NCBI RefSeq assembly: GCF_021398735.1
Contig: NZ_CP090349.1
Coordinates: forward strand, 310,001 to 374,000
Direction: 5' to 3'
Source of the DNA: Methylobacterium oryzae
Lineage (GTDB): Bacteria; Pseudomonadota; Alphaproteobacteria; Rhizobiales; Beijerinckiaceae
DNA: 64,000 nt
The notes beneath the pieces were generated by a model that was given only the letters and a program-made list of their open reading frames with translations, was not told the origin of the DNA and did not search any database. The position numbers and the translations under genes were made by a program. Of this stretch, positions 25,361 through 34,418 are shown one piece after another. Numbering within the stretch: position 1 is the first letter of the stretch; each line of letters starts with the position of its first letter.

Positions 25361-27088
25361 TCAGGCGCTCCTGTCGCGGCCCGAGATCAGCCGGAGCTGC
25401 GCCGGCGGGCGCGCCGCCAGGGCGGCGGCGACCTTGCCCTCGAGTTCCCCGACGCGGAACGGCTTCAGCACGATCGCGTCGGCGCCGACGGCGCCGGCCT
25501 CGGTCAGGGCGGTGGTGTCGGCGAAGCCGGTGACGAACAGGACCGGCAGCGCCGGCCAGCGCTTCCGCACCTCCAGGGCCGTCTCGGCCCCGTTCATGCC
25601 CGGCATGGCGAAGTCCATCACGACGAGGTCGACGCCCGGATCCGCCTCCAGGGCGGCCAGGGCCTGGAGGCCCGAGGCCGCCTCGCGCACCGCGTAGCCG
25701 GCCTCGATCAGGCGGGTCGTCGTCACCTCGCGCACCTCGGCGTCGTCGTCGACCACGAGGAGCCGGGGGCCGCTCCCGGGCGGGTGCGTCCGCGCGGCCT
25801 CGGCCGCGGCCGGCAGGCGGGGCACGGCACCCTCGGGCTCCGCGGCCCGGGGCAGGTAGACCTTGATCGAGGTGCCCTCGCCCGCGACCGTGTCGATCCG
25901 GATGCCGCCGCCGGACTGCTTGACGAAGCCGTAGACCTGGGCGAGCCCGAGACCCGACCCCTTGCCGACTTCCTTGGTGGTGAAGAACGGCTCGAACACC
26001 CGGGCCAGCACGTCCGGCGTCATCCCGGTGCCGGTGTCGCTCACCGCCACCATGACGTAGGCGCCGGGCGCCGGCTGCTCGGGCCGAGTCGGCGCCCCGG
26101 TGACGCTGACATTGGCGGTCTCGATGGCGAGCCGGCCGCCCACCGCCATCGCGTCGCGGGCGTTGATGGCGAGGTTCAGGATCACCAGCTCGATCTGGGT
26201 GGCGTCGACCAGGGCCGGCCACAGGTCGGGCTGGAGGGTCGTCTCGATCCGGACCGCGCCGCCGATCGAGCTCTGCAGCAGGTCGCGCATCGACGCGACC
26301 GTCTGGTTGAGGCTGACCGGCGTCGGCTCCAGGCGCTGGCGCCGGGAGAAGGCGAGCAGCTGCGCGGTGAGCCGGGCGCCGCGCTCGGCGGCCCCGCGCA
26401 TCATGGCGAGGCGGCGCTTCGAGCGGGTGTCGGACACGACCCTCTCGAGGAACTCGATGTTGCCGGCGATCACCGTCAGCAGGTTGTTGAAGTCGTGCGC
26501 GACGCCGCTCGTGAGCTGGCCGACCGCGTCCAGGCGCTGGGCGAGCCGCAGGGCGTCCTCCGCCCGCTCCCGCTCGACGATCTGGGCCTGGAGGGCCTCG
26601 TTCGCCGCGGCGAGTTCGCGGGTCCGCTCGGCGATGCGCACCTCCAGCGTCTCGTTGAGCGCTTGCAGGGCGGCCTCGGCCTCGCGCTTGTCGGCGCGGG
26701 CCCGCGCCTCGGCCAGCGCCCGGACGATCGTGCGCGGCATGCGGTCGAGGCGCTGCTTGACGACGTAGTCGGTGGCGCCGTTCTTCAGGGCCTCGACCGC
26801 GACGTCCTCGCCGAGCGTGCCCGAGCAGAAGATGAACGGCGTGTCGGGGCACTGCGCCCGGGCGATGCCGAGGGCGCTCACGCCGTCGAAGGTCGGCAGG
26901 ACGTAGTCCGCCAGGATCAGGTCGTGCCGGCCGGCGACCGCCGCGCGGGCGAAGGCGTCGCGGGTCATCACCCGCTCGATCGCGACCGGGTGCCCGAGGG
27001 TCTCCAGCTCGGCCTCGATCAGCTCGGCGTCGAGGTCGCTGTCCTCCAGGTGGAGGACCCGCAGCGGCCCCGCGGAAGGTCCGATCAC
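25361..27088 (-). CDS. receiver-kinase-receiver hybrid histidine kinase
   Basis: 575 residues: N-terminal receiver (VLHLEDSDLDAEL, phospho-Asp in LILADYVLP near 59), a coiled-coil of Ala/Glu-rich helix (about 145-185), HisKA with GVAHDFNNLLT (His near 197), HATPase (DTGTGMTPD, GSGLGLAQVYGFVKQS), and a second receiver (LLVVDDD, Asp in VVMDFAMPG near 489, Lys in VLKPF). No sensor domain: input is probably phosphoryl transfer into the first receiver. GTG start overlaps the upstream response-regulator stop (GTGA). Last gene of the phytochrome operon. Confidence 0.92.
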   Translation of the reverse strand: MIGPSAGPLRVLHLEDSDLDAELIEAELETLGHPVAIERVMTRDAFARAAVAGRHDLILADYVLPTFDGVSALGIARAQCPDTPFIFCSGTLGEDVAVEALKNGATDYVVKQRLDRMPRTIVRALAEARARADKREAEAALQALNETLEVRIAERTRELAAANEALQAQIVERERAEDALRLAQRLDAVGQLTSGVAHDFNNLLTVIAGNIEFLERVVSDTRSKRRLAMMRGAAERGARLTAQLLAFSRRQRLEPTPVSLNQTVASMRDLLQSSIGGAVRIETTLQPDLWPALVDATQIELVILNLAINARDAMAVGGRLAIETANVSVTGAPTRPEQPAPGAYVMVAVSDTGTGMTPDVLARVFEPFFTTKEVGKGSGLGLAQVYGFVKQSGGGIRIDTVAGEGTSIKVYLPRAAEPEGAVPRLPAAAEAARTHPPGSGPRLLVVDDDAEVREVTTTRLIEAGYAVREAASGLQALAALEADPGVDLVVMDFAMPGMNGAETALEVRKRWPALPVLFVTGFADTTALTEAGAVGADAIVLKPFRVGELEGKVAAALAARPPAQLRLISGRDRSA

Positions 27089-27546
27089 GCGTTCGATGGC
27101 CAGCCTCCCCGGTACGGCGGCGGCTCGTTGAGGAGGGCCCAGAACACGCCGATCTCCTTGATCGCCGCGAAGAACTCCTCGAAGGCGACCGGCTTCACCA
27201 CGAAGGCGTTCACCCCGAGATCGTAGGAGCGCACGAGGTCGGTCTCCTCGCGGGACGAGGTCAGCATCACCACCGGCACCTGGCGGGTGACCGGGTCGCC
27301 CTTGATCTTGGCGAGCACCTCCAGGCCGTCGACCTTCGGCAGCTTCAGGTCGAGCAGGACCACCGCGGGGTCCTGGGCCTGCCGCTTCTCGTGCGCGCCC
27401 CGCCGGTAGATGAAGTCGAGGGCCTCGGCGCCGTCGCGGCAGATGACGATCTCGTTGGCGAGCTGGCTCGATTCGAGCGCCGCCAGCGTCAGCTCGATGT
27501 CGTTCGGGTTGTCCTCGACCAGGAGGATGGGCTTCAGTCCCGCCAT
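27085..27546 (-). CDS. single-domain response regulator (Rcp1-like)
   Basis: 153 residues, one receiver: acidic pair in ILLVEDNPNDIEL, phospho-Asp in AVVLLDLKLPKVDG (near 63), Thr/Ser in VVMLTSS and Lys in FVVKPVAF. The extended loop (RRGAHEKRQAQ) and the C-terminal FFAAIKEIGVFWALLNEP are typical of Rcp1-type regulators partnered with phytochromes. ATG overlaps the phytochrome stop by one base; its own stop overlaps the next kinase start. Likely relays phosphate between BphP and the hybrid kinase. Confidence 0.94.
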   Translation of the reverse strand: MAGLKPILLVEDNPNDIELTLAALESSQLANEIVICRDGAEALDFIYRRGAHEKRQAQDPAVVLLDLKLPKVDGLEVLAKIKGDPVTRQVPVVMLTSSREETDLVRSYDLGVNAFVVKPVAFEEFFAAIKEIGVFWALLNEPPPYRGGWPSNA

Positions 27547-29801
27547 CAGTGGGCCTCCTCCCGGATGGGCAGGGTGAAGTAGAAGGTGGCGCCCGCGCCG
27601 AGCCTGCCCTCGGCCCAGGTCCGGCCGCCGTGGCGCTCGACGATGCGGCGGACATTGGCGAGGCCGATGCCCGTGCCCTCGAACTCCTCGACCCGGTGCA
27701 GCCGCTGGAAGACGCCGAACAGCTTGTCGACGTAGGCCATGTCGAAGCCGGCGCCGTTGTCGCGCACGTAGTAAACCGCCTCGCCCTCCCGGGGCGGGAG
27801 GCTGCCCATCGCGATCACCGCCTCCGGGGTGCCGCGGGTGTACTTCACGGCGTTCGACAGCAGGTTCTCGATGACGAGCCGCAGCATCACCGGGTCGGCG
27901 TAGGCGCGGCCCAGGGGCGCGATCTCCCAGCGGAGGGTCCGGTCGGGGGTGACGTCGCGCAGGACCTTCCGGCGGACCTCCTCGACCAGGGCGTTCATGT
28001 CGCCCCAGACCTTGTTGAGGGCGTGCCGGCCCATCTGCGAGAAGCTCAGGAGGCTGTCGACCAGGGTGCCGGCCGAGAAGGCCGCCTCGATGATCGTCTC
28101 CACGTAGTGCCGGCCCTTGTCGGAGAGCTGGGCGCCCTCGCGGGTCTTGAGCAGGTTCGCGTAGCCGACGATGTGGCGGAACGGCGCGCGCAGGTCGTGG
28201 CTGACCGAGTACGAGAACGCCTCCAGCTCCTTATTCGAGCGCTGCAGCTCCTCGCTCATGGCGGCGAGCTCCTCGGCCCGGCGGAGCACGATGCCGAGCA
28301 CCGAGGCGCGCAGGTCCTTGGCGGCCTCCACCTCCGGGTCGGACCAGGGCAGGGAGCGGCCCTGCACGGTCTCCTTCCAGATCTCGAACGACTTGCGCGG
28401 GTGCAGCCGGTCCGGGCCGCCCTCCGGGTCGGGCCGGACGGCCTTCACGGGGTTGCCGCCCCACTTCACCGTCCGCACGACCTCGGGCCTGAACCAGAGG
28501 ATGTAGCTCGCGTACTTCTTCGAGACCGAGATCGCCAGGAGGCCGCTCGCCCGGTCGGCGAAGGCGGCGGCGGCCGGGAACGCCTCCGACAGGGCCTCGG
28601 AGACGAAGACCTCCTCGGCATCCTCGCGCTCGGACAGCCACCGATAGAGGGCGCGGACCTCGCGCTCGGTTGGCGTCGCCCCGAGCAGCCGGCAGCGGTC
28701 CGCCGTGACCACCGCGGCGCCGGTCGCGTCCACCAGGGCCAGGACGTCGTCGGGGTGGTTGAGCAGGCCGTCGACGAAGCTGTCCTCCTCGGCCATGAAC
28801 GCGAGGAGGCGCGCCTGCACGGCGCCCAGCGCCAGCCGCTTCTCGGACTGGGCGCCGCGCTCGCGGGCCGAGAGCTGCAGGGCGAAGATCTGGGTGAGCA
28901 CGTCGCAGGCATTGCGCGCCTGGAGGGGCACGCGCCTGGGCGCGCGGTTGTGGCAGGAGATCAGGCCCCAGAGGGCGCCGTCGACGAGGATCGACACCGA
29001 CATGGACGCCATCGTGCCCATGTTGCGCATGTACTCGACATGGACCGGCGAGACCGAGCGCAGCACCGACTGGCTGAGGTCCAGCGGCTTGCCGGAAGGC
29101 GTGGTGGCCGGCCGGATCGGCACGGGGACGTAGCCGGCATCCGGAATGATGCGCAGCCGGTTCCGGCGGTAGAGCTCGCGCGCCTGGGCCGGGATGTCGG
29201 AGGCGGGGAAGCGCAGGTCGAGGTAGGAGGGCAGGACGCCGTTGCCGGCCTCCGCCAGCACCGTGCCGTGCCAGTCGCGGTCGAACCGGTAGACCAGGGC
29301 CCGGTCGAGGCCGGTGATCTGGCGGATGTCCTCGGCGACGAACTGGCAGAGGTCCTCGACGGTGCGGGCGGTCTGCAGGCGCTCGACGAAGGCCCGCAGG
29401 CGCGGGGTGAGCACGTCGACGCCGATCTCGGCCGCGGCCGCGTCGATCTCCTCCAGCTCCAGCACGACGAGTTCGTCGACCCGGTGGGCCGCAACCTCGT
29501 AGGCTTGGCGCCCGCCGGCGGTCTCCAGCGTCACCGTCCGGAGATAGAGGGCGCCGTCCTGGGGCTCCGCCGCCTCCAGGTGGTGGCGGACGACGGCCGC
29601 GAGGTCGGGCAGGGCCGCGTCGAGGACGGTGCCGACGGAGGCCGCCGCGGGGGCGTTGGCGCTCGCCTGGACGATGGTGAGGGACCGGGCCTCGAGGCCG
29701 AGCAGGAACCCGTGCGGCTGGACGCTGCCGACGATGTGGATGGGCTCGCGATCGCACGCGGTCAGGTCGAGACGCTGGGCCGCGCCGCTTCGAAGGTTCA
29801 A
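27546..29801 (-). CDS. bphP: bacteriophytochrome histidine kinase
   Basis: 751 residues. PAS with the biliverdin-ligating Cys16 in CDREPIHIVGSVQPHG, GAF with LRFPASDIPAQARELY (near 200) and the MRNMGTMASMSVSI segment, PHY (about 325-505) with the tongue motifs KWGGNP and PRKSFE, HisKA with SYSVSHDLRAPFRH (His near 534) and HATPase (DNGAGFDM, GTGIGLANV). Red/far-red sensor kinase. Starts at TTG (29801), the only start before Cys16. No heme oxygenase gene lies in the window, so biliverdin must come from elsewhere. No receiver of its own; the next two genes supply them. Confidence 0.95.
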   Translation of the reverse strand: MNLRSGAAQRLDLTACDREPIHIVGSVQPHGFLLGLEARSLTIVQASANAPAAASVGTVLDAALPDLAAVVRHHLEAAEPQDGALYLRTVTLETAGGRQAYEVAAHRVDELVVLELEEIDAAAAEIGVDVLTPRLRAFVERLQTARTVEDLCQFVAEDIRQITGLDRALVYRFDRDWHGTVLAEAGNGVLPSYLDLRFPASDIPAQARELYRRNRLRIIPDAGYVPVPIRPATTPSGKPLDLSQSVLRSVSPVHVEYMRNMGTMASMSVSILVDGALWGLISCHNRAPRRVPLQARNACDVLTQIFALQLSARERGAQSEKRLALGAVQARLLAFMAEEDSFVDGLLNHPDDVLALVDATGAAVVTADRCRLLGATPTEREVRALYRWLSEREDAEEVFVSEALSEAFPAAAAFADRASGLLAISVSKKYASYILWFRPEVVRTVKWGGNPVKAVRPDPEGGPDRLHPRKSFEIWKETVQGRSLPWSDPEVEAAKDLRASVLGIVLRRAEELAAMSEELQRSNKELEAFSYSVSHDLRAPFRHIVGYANLLKTREGAQLSDKGRHYVETIIEAAFSAGTLVDSLLSFSQMGRHALNKVWGDMNALVEEVRRKVLRDVTPDRTLRWEIAPLGRAYADPVMLRLVIENLLSNAVKYTRGTPEAVIAMGSLPPREGEAVYYVRDNGAGFDMAYVDKLFGVFQRLHRVEEFEGTGIGLANVRRIVERHGGRTWAEGRLGAGATFYFTLPIREEAH

Positions 29802-29838
29802 GCCGGGATTCGCCCCCTCACCGGGTCGGCCACAAAAT

Positions 29839-29852
29839 TTAACGCCTGTTAA
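29839..29852. promoter_or_regulatory. TTAAC inverted repeat upstream of bphP
   Basis: TTAACGCCTGTTAA, perfect 5-bp arms, 38 bp before the bphP start in an A+T-richer patch. The half-site spacing is N6, one short of a CtrA box. Probable promoter/operator region of the phytochrome operon. Confidence 0.35.
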
Positions 29853-30098
29853 CAGCCGGACCGGGCGGCTCCTATAGGCTTAAAGCACTGGTAAGGACGG
29901 CGCGCCCCGTCCCCGCGCGCGGTCGCCGTCGGGCTCAGAGGGCCGGAGCCGTTTCATCCGCTCCCCGCGCGCGACGCCAGGTCGCACGGCGGGGCTCCGG
30001 CGGTCCCGCGGGGCGCCGAGCCCTCTGAAGGGGTGGCGGACACCCGGAAACCGCCCCGGCGGTCCGCTCGCCGGCGGCGAGGGACGGACGCCGCGCCG

Positions 30099-30677
30099 TC
30101 AGCCGCGACCCAGCGCGTAGAATTCCGGGTTGGGCCGCATGTTGCTGACGTTCGCCAGCCGGTTCGACAGGCCGAAGAAGGCCGCGATGGCGGCGATGTC
30201 CCAGGCATCCGCGTCGTCGAAGCCGTGGGCCCTGAGCGCCGCGAACGCGGCCTCCCCGACCTGGTGGGCGGACTGGCTGACCAGCATAGCGAAGTCGAGC
30301 ATCGCCTTCTGCCGGTCGGTGATGTCGGCCTTGCGGTAGTTGATCGCCACCTGGTCGGCGATCAGCGGATCCTTGGCGCGGATCCGGAGGATCGCCCCGT
30401 GGGCGATCACGCAGTACTGGCACTGGTTGATGGCCGAGGTCGCCACCACGATCATCTCGCGCTCGGCCTTGGTCAGGTTGCCCGGCCTGTCCATGAGCGC
30501 GTCGTGGTAGGCGAAGAACGCCCGGAACTCGTCCGGACGGTGGGCGAGCACCAGGAACACGTTCGGGATGAAGCCGGACTTCTCCTGCACCGCCTCGATG
30601 CGCGCGCGGATGTCGTCCGGCAGCGTCTCCAGGCGGGGGATCGGGAAGCGGCCGATCGGGGCGTCTTCGGCTGGCAC
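30099..30677 (-). CDS. AhpD-like carboxymuconolactone decarboxylase family, peroxidase-related
   Basis: 192 residues, all-helical CMD fold. The signature NQCQYCVIAHGAIL (C-x2-C-x3-H, about residues 88-100) is the redox centre of AhpD-like peroxidase-related proteins. Flanking helices AEREMIVVATSAI and DRQKAMLDFAMLVS fit the family (about 190 residues). Probable thiol-based peroxide defence. GTG start at 30677 is chosen because GAGGAG lies seven bases upstream and the upstream frame is Arg-rich. Confidence 0.88.
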   Translation of the reverse strand: MPAEDAPIGRFPIPRLETLPDDIRARIEAVQEKSGFIPNVFLVLAHRPDEFRAFFAYHDALMDRPGNLTKAEREMIVVATSAINQCQYCVIAHGAILRIRAKDPLIADQVAINYRKADITDRQKAMLDFAMLVSQSAHQVGEAAFAALRAHGFDDADAWDIAAIAAFFGLSNRLANVSNMRPNPEFYALGRG

Positions 30678-31150
30678 GGGGCGCTCCTCGCAGATCGTCG
30701 CGGATCGAGCCGGCGCCCGGGGCCGCCGGCCATCCCGGGCAGCCGATAGACCGAACGGTCGCGGCGGCGCAATCGCGCGCGGCCGCCGACGGCGGTGTCT
30801 TCTCACAGCCTCGACCTGACGCCTCGACCTGACATGGCCCTCTCGGTCGGCCTCAACTCTGCCCGAAAGCTTCCATTCGGTCCGTCCGAGATTCGGCGGT
30901 GCGCGTGCGGGCGCGCCGCGGGGAGGATGGTGTGCCGCGACCGATGACGCCTTCGCCGAAGCGCTCACCGCTCTGGGGCGGCGGATCGAGGCCCGTCTCC
31001 CACCGGGACCGACGGTTGCCGAGCCCGCTCCGCGACTGAGCCGGAGGCGTGACCGGATCGTCCGAGACCCGCCCGCCGATCGCTGACCGGCGACGCGCCG
31101 GTTCTCACCCCGCCCCGCACCGACGGATCCAACCCGCGAGCCCGACAGCC
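30678..31150. other. non-coding divergent region
   Basis: 473 bp between the divergent AhpD-like and DUF4424 genes. Holds a 13-bp direct repeat GCCTCGACCTGAC (30808-30820, 30821-30833). Promoters for both genes presumably lie here; no ORF with protein-like composition. Confidence 0.45.
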
Positions 31151-32221
31151 GTGCGAATCCCATCCACGACCCGCATCCCGCGCCTGACCCTGCTCCTGCC
31201 GGTGATCCTGTCGGTGGCTCTGTCGACGGCTCTGTCGTCGGCCCTGCCGCGTCCGGCCCGGGCCGACGACAGCGTCGCGACCCTCGCGACCGGCGGTCTC
31301 GTCCTGGAGAAGACGGACCGGATCGCCCTCGTCTCCGAGGACCTCTTCCTGTCCGAGAAGGCGGTGCGGATCGTCTACCGCTTTCGCAACCTGACCGACC
31401 GGGACGTCGAGACGACGATCGCGTTCCCGATGCCCGACATCTCCGGGGGTCCCGACGCGATGCTGAGCATCGCCGACCCGAAGCACGACAACTTCCTCCG
31501 CTTCACCACCGAGGTCGACGGCCGGCCGGTCGACTCGCAGGTCGAGCAGCGCGCCTTCGTCACGCCGGCCGGCAAGCCGGAGGTCGAGGTGACCGGGCGG
31601 CTGCGGAGCCTCGGCATCCCCCTCGTCCCGACGGTCGAGGCGACCGAGGCCGCGCTGGCCGCCCTGGGCGCCGATCAGCGCCGCGGCCTCGTGGCGGACG
31701 GCCTCCTGGAGCCCCAGGACATGGGCAAGGGCACGACGAGCCTGTTCCCGGTCTGGACCTTGCGGTCGAAGTTCTGGCGCCGGCAGGTCTTCCCGGCGGG
31801 CCGCGACGTCGTCGTCCGGCAGAGCTACGTTCCGGGCGTCGGCGGCCTCTCCAGCCTGTCGTTCGGGACCCCGACCGAGGGCGCCGACGAGAAGGCCGAG
31901 TACGCGCGGAAATACTGCACGGACGCGGCCTTCCTGAAGGCGGCCCAGGGGCTCGCCCGCAGGATCGCGGCGGCGGGCGGGCAGGGGGTGCAGGCCTTCG
32001 AGCAGTACCTGTCCTACGTGATCACCTCCGGCGGCAACTGGGCCGGGCCGATCGGCACGTTCAAGCTGACCGTGGACAAGGGCGATCCGACGACGCTCGT
32101 GTCGTTCTGCGCCACCGGACTCCGCAAGACCGGCCCGACGACCTTCGAGAGCGTCGTGACGGATTACGTGCCTCGGCGCGACATCGACATCCTGATGCTC
32201 AAGACCACGACGGGCCGATGA
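31151..32221 (+). CDS. DUF4424 exported protein
   Basis: 356 residues. A signal peptide (about residues 1-35, LLLPVILSVAL core, cleavage near ARA-DD) then a region typical of DUF4424: DSVATLATGGLVLEKTD, VRIVYRFRNLTDRDVETTIAFPMPD and VVVRQSYVPGVGG, with late cysteines KYCTDAA and VSFCATG. Periplasmic protein of unknown role. GTG start at 31151 gives a short basic n-region; ribosome-binding site is weak, so the start is uncertain. Probably cotranscribed with the LprI-like gene 77 bp downstream. Confidence 0.8.
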   Translation: MRIPSTTRIPRLTLLLPVILSVALSTALSSALPRPARADDSVATLATGGLVLEKTDRIALVSEDLFLSEKAVRIVYRFRNLTDRDVETTIAFPMPDISGGPDAMLSIADPKHDNFLRFTTEVDGRPVDSQVEQRAFVTPAGKPEVEVTGRLRSLGIPLVPTVEATEAALAALGADQRRGLVADGLLEPQDMGKGTTSLFPVWTLRSKFWRRQVFPAGRDVVVRQSYVPGVGGLSSLSFGTPTEGADEKAEYARKYCTDAAFLKAAQGLARRIAAAGGQGVQAFEQYLSYVITSGGNWAGPIGTFKLTVDKGDPTTLVSFCATGLRKTGPTTFESVVTDYVPRRDIDILMLKTTTGR

Positions 32222-32298
32222 GCGGCGGCGCGCCATCCTGCCCGGATCCGGAAGGCCCGACGGCCGATCGCGTCCAGACCGCCACAGGAGGGATATCC

Positions 32299-33135
32299 GT
32301 GCGTAGCCAAGCCCGTCCGGCGCGCCTGAGCCCGCGATCGTTCCCCCGATCGATCCTCCGATCCGGCCTCGTCGGCGCAGTCTGTGCGCTCGGCACCGTC
32401 GGCGCCCGGGCGGCGCCGGATTGCGCCGGGATTCGGGACAGGGTCGAGACGCTGATCTGTGCCGACCCCGCCCTGACGCGGCTGGACGAGGAACTCAGGC
32501 GCCTGTTCGACCGGATCGTGGGCGAGACGCGCGGGGTCGACGGCGAGACCGGCCAGGCGATCGACACCTTCGGCGAGGACCACGCGCGCTGGCGCGCGCG
32601 GGTCCGCGATGCCTGCCCGGACACGGCCTGCCTGACGCGGGCCTACACCGCGCGGATCGCGCAGGTCCGGCGCGACTGGAGCCGGGCGCTGCCGGACACG
32701 CCGGCGCTGCGCCACGTGGTCAACGCCCGTTTCGGCTTCTCCGTCGACGTGCCCGCCGACCTCGTCGCGGAGCCGCCGCCGGACAACGGCGACGGGCAGG
32801 CCTTCCGCTCGGCCGACGGCCACCTGCACCTGACGGTGTCGGGCCTGAACGACGTGCTCGACCAGGATCTCGACGCCGTCGTGGCCGCGGACCGGAAGAC
32901 CTGCCTGCGGCAGCCGCCGGAATACGCGGCGCGCAAGCCCGGCTGGATCGTGCTCTCCTGCACGACGGCGGCCGGGATCCTGTATCGGAAGACCCTGCTG
33001 GCGGGCGGCCGCGGCGGCGCCTTCGTCACCCTGCGCGTCCGCTACCCCGCGGCCGAGCAGGCGCGCTGGCAGGCGGCCGTCACCGCGGCCGCGACCTCGC
33101 TGCGGCTGACGGAACCGGGCCGGAGCGCCCGCTGA
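32299..33135 (+). CDS. LprI-like (DUF1311) exported protein
   Basis: 278 residues. Signal peptide (LVGAVCALGTVGARA), then a lysozyme-inhibitor-LprI-type domain: DCAGIRDRVETLICADPALTRLDEELRR, HARWRARVRDAC and DTACLTRAYTARI, with four conserved cysteines. A second C-terminal domain (about 140-275, FGFSVDVPADL onward) is unassigned. LprI proteins are proposed to protect against lysozyme. GTG at 32299 is chosen over an ATG at 32218 because AGGAGGG sits six bases before it and it yields a proper signal peptide. Confidence 0.85.
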   Translation: MRSQARPARLSPRSFPRSILRSGLVGAVCALGTVGARAAPDCAGIRDRVETLICADPALTRLDEELRRLFDRIVGETRGVDGETGQAIDTFGEDHARWRARVRDACPDTACLTRAYTARIAQVRRDWSRALPDTPALRHVVNARFGFSVDVPADLVAEPPPDNGDGQAFRSADGHLHLTVSGLNDVLDQDLDAVVAADRKTCLRQPPEYAARKPGWIVLSCTTAAGILYRKTLLAGGRGGAFVTLRVRYPAAEQARWQAAVTAAATSLRLTEPGRSAR

Positions 33136-33163
33136 CGGGGGCCCGGGTCCCGGACGCCCCCGG

Positions 33164-34129
33164 TCACCGCGAGAAGGTCGTGGCCGTCTGCGCGGTCGAC
33201 ACCATCATGTTGTAGTCGTTCACGATCCAGGTCACGTCGCGCCCGGCGCCGCGCCGGGCGTCGCCCCTGGCCTTGGCGAGCTTGTCGTCGAACTCGCGCA
33301 GCTTGCCCAGGAGCGCGCGCGGCCGGCTCTCGAACACGTGGAAGGAGTTCGGGTTGGCGGCGCTGTACCCGTCCATGTCCTTCACGGCGACGGCGTAGCG
33401 CCCGAGCGCGGCGTCGAAGGCCGCCATGTCGACGACCGGCTTGGCGTCGGTGGGCAGCAGGTCCATGACCTTGCGGCAGGCGGTCATCACGTTCGCGACG
33501 TGCCAGCGCGCCTTGCGGCCCTCCCGCGCCTCGATGGCGGCGAGTTCCAGCGCGTCGCTCTTCTCCTTCTCGACCCGCAGCGCGGCGTCGACCTTGGCGC
33601 GCGCCGCCAGGAAGGCCGGCCCCGCGACGGCGAGCTTGGCGTGGAGCGCCTTGCCCTGCTCCATCTTGTCCGCGCGGTAATCCTGCCGCTCGTAGTAGCC
33701 CTCCGCCTCGGTGACCGTCGGGGCGAGCGCCTGATAGGCGGCGATGTAGGTCTTCACGGCGCCGTCGAGGTCCGGCATCGCGGGCGGCTGCGCCGTCGCG
33801 GCCTCCGCCTTCGCGATCTCGCCGCGCACGTCGTAGAGCCCGTAGAGGCCGTAGATGATCCGCTCGCGGCCGGTCGGACCGGTCTTCATGTTGACCCAGC
33901 TCTGATAGCGGCCGAGCGATTCCTGCGCCCGCAGGGTCCGGTTGAGGAGCCCGACATAGGCGTTGAGCTTGCGGATCGTCTCCTGAGCCGGATCGCTCTC
34001 GGGCTTGGTCGCCGGCCCCGCCGGTGCCGGGGCGGGGGCCTGCGCGGGGGCCTGCGCACGGGCCGGGGCGGCGGCGAGCAGCGCCGTCAGCATCAACCAA
34101 GTCGTCGTTCTCAGGCTCGTCGCTCTCAT
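33164..34129 (-). CDS. DUF3829 (YiiG-like) exported protein
   Basis: 321 residues. Signal peptide (LMLTALLAAAPARAQ), a Pro/Ala linker, then a helical DUF3829 domain: TIRKLNAYVGLLNRTLRAQESLGRYQSWVN, IYGLYGLYDV, YYERQDYRADKMEQGKALH and FHVFESRPRALLGKLREFDD. The pattern of long helices with conserved Tyr residues matches E. coli YiiG-type lipoproteins, though no lipobox Cys is present. Function unknown; convergent with the LprI-like gene. Confidence 0.88.
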   Translation of the reverse strand: MRATSLRTTTWLMLTALLAAAPARAQAPAQAPAPAPAGPATKPESDPAQETIRKLNAYVGLLNRTLRAQESLGRYQSWVNMKTGPTGRERIIYGLYGLYDVRGEIAKAEAATAQPPAMPDLDGAVKTYIAAYQALAPTVTEAEGYYERQDYRADKMEQGKALHAKLAVAGPAFLAARAKVDAALRVEKEKSDALELAAIEAREGRKARWHVANVMTACRKVMDLLPTDAKPVVDMAAFDAALGRYAVAVKDMDGYSAANPNSFHVFESRPRALLGKLREFDDKLAKARGDARRGAGRDVTWIVNDYNMMVSTAQTATTFSR

Positions 34130-34275
34130 GGGCGCTGGGGATCCTCCGGATGGTTCTGCCCCTGTAGCCGGCGTTCCGCGCGAAGACCAGACGCGGGATC
34201 GGGTCGATCGCGCCCAATAGATCTCTCGGGATCGACAGCGGCGCGTCTATCGGGGCGTTCGACGATCACATCCCC

Positions 34276-34300
34276 GATCATCGTCACGGGGACGATGATC
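34276..34300. promoter_or_regulatory. perfect 10-bp inverted repeat in divergent promoter region
   Basis: GATCATCGTC (34276-34285), 5-base spacer, GACGATGATC (34291-34300). It lies between the divergent DUF3829 and HD genes. Candidate operator for a dimeric regulator, or a hairpin. Confidence 0.45.
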
Positions 34301-34418
34301 TCGCGGGGCGTCGGAGTGCGAGGCCGGGAAGTCCATCGCGGGTGCCCGGAGCGTCTTCCCGGGCCTGCGGCGCGATCCGCCTCGTCCCGCGGCGGCGGAT
34401 CGGGTAGAGGATCGGCCG

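Noticed and set aside
22063..25533. 1156-codon open frame antisense to the hybrid kinase
   Set aside because: Shadow of the PAS/HisKA gene; repetitive Asp/Arg/Gly/His composition, no domain.
29839..29852. TTAA half-sites upstream of bphP as a CtrA box
   Set aside because: The spacer is N6, not the N7 required. Kept only as a possible operator.
32218..33135. ATG at 32218 as start of the LprI-like gene
   Set aside because: It would add a non-signal N terminus; the GTG at 32299 has a perfect AGGAGGG and gives a proper signal peptide.
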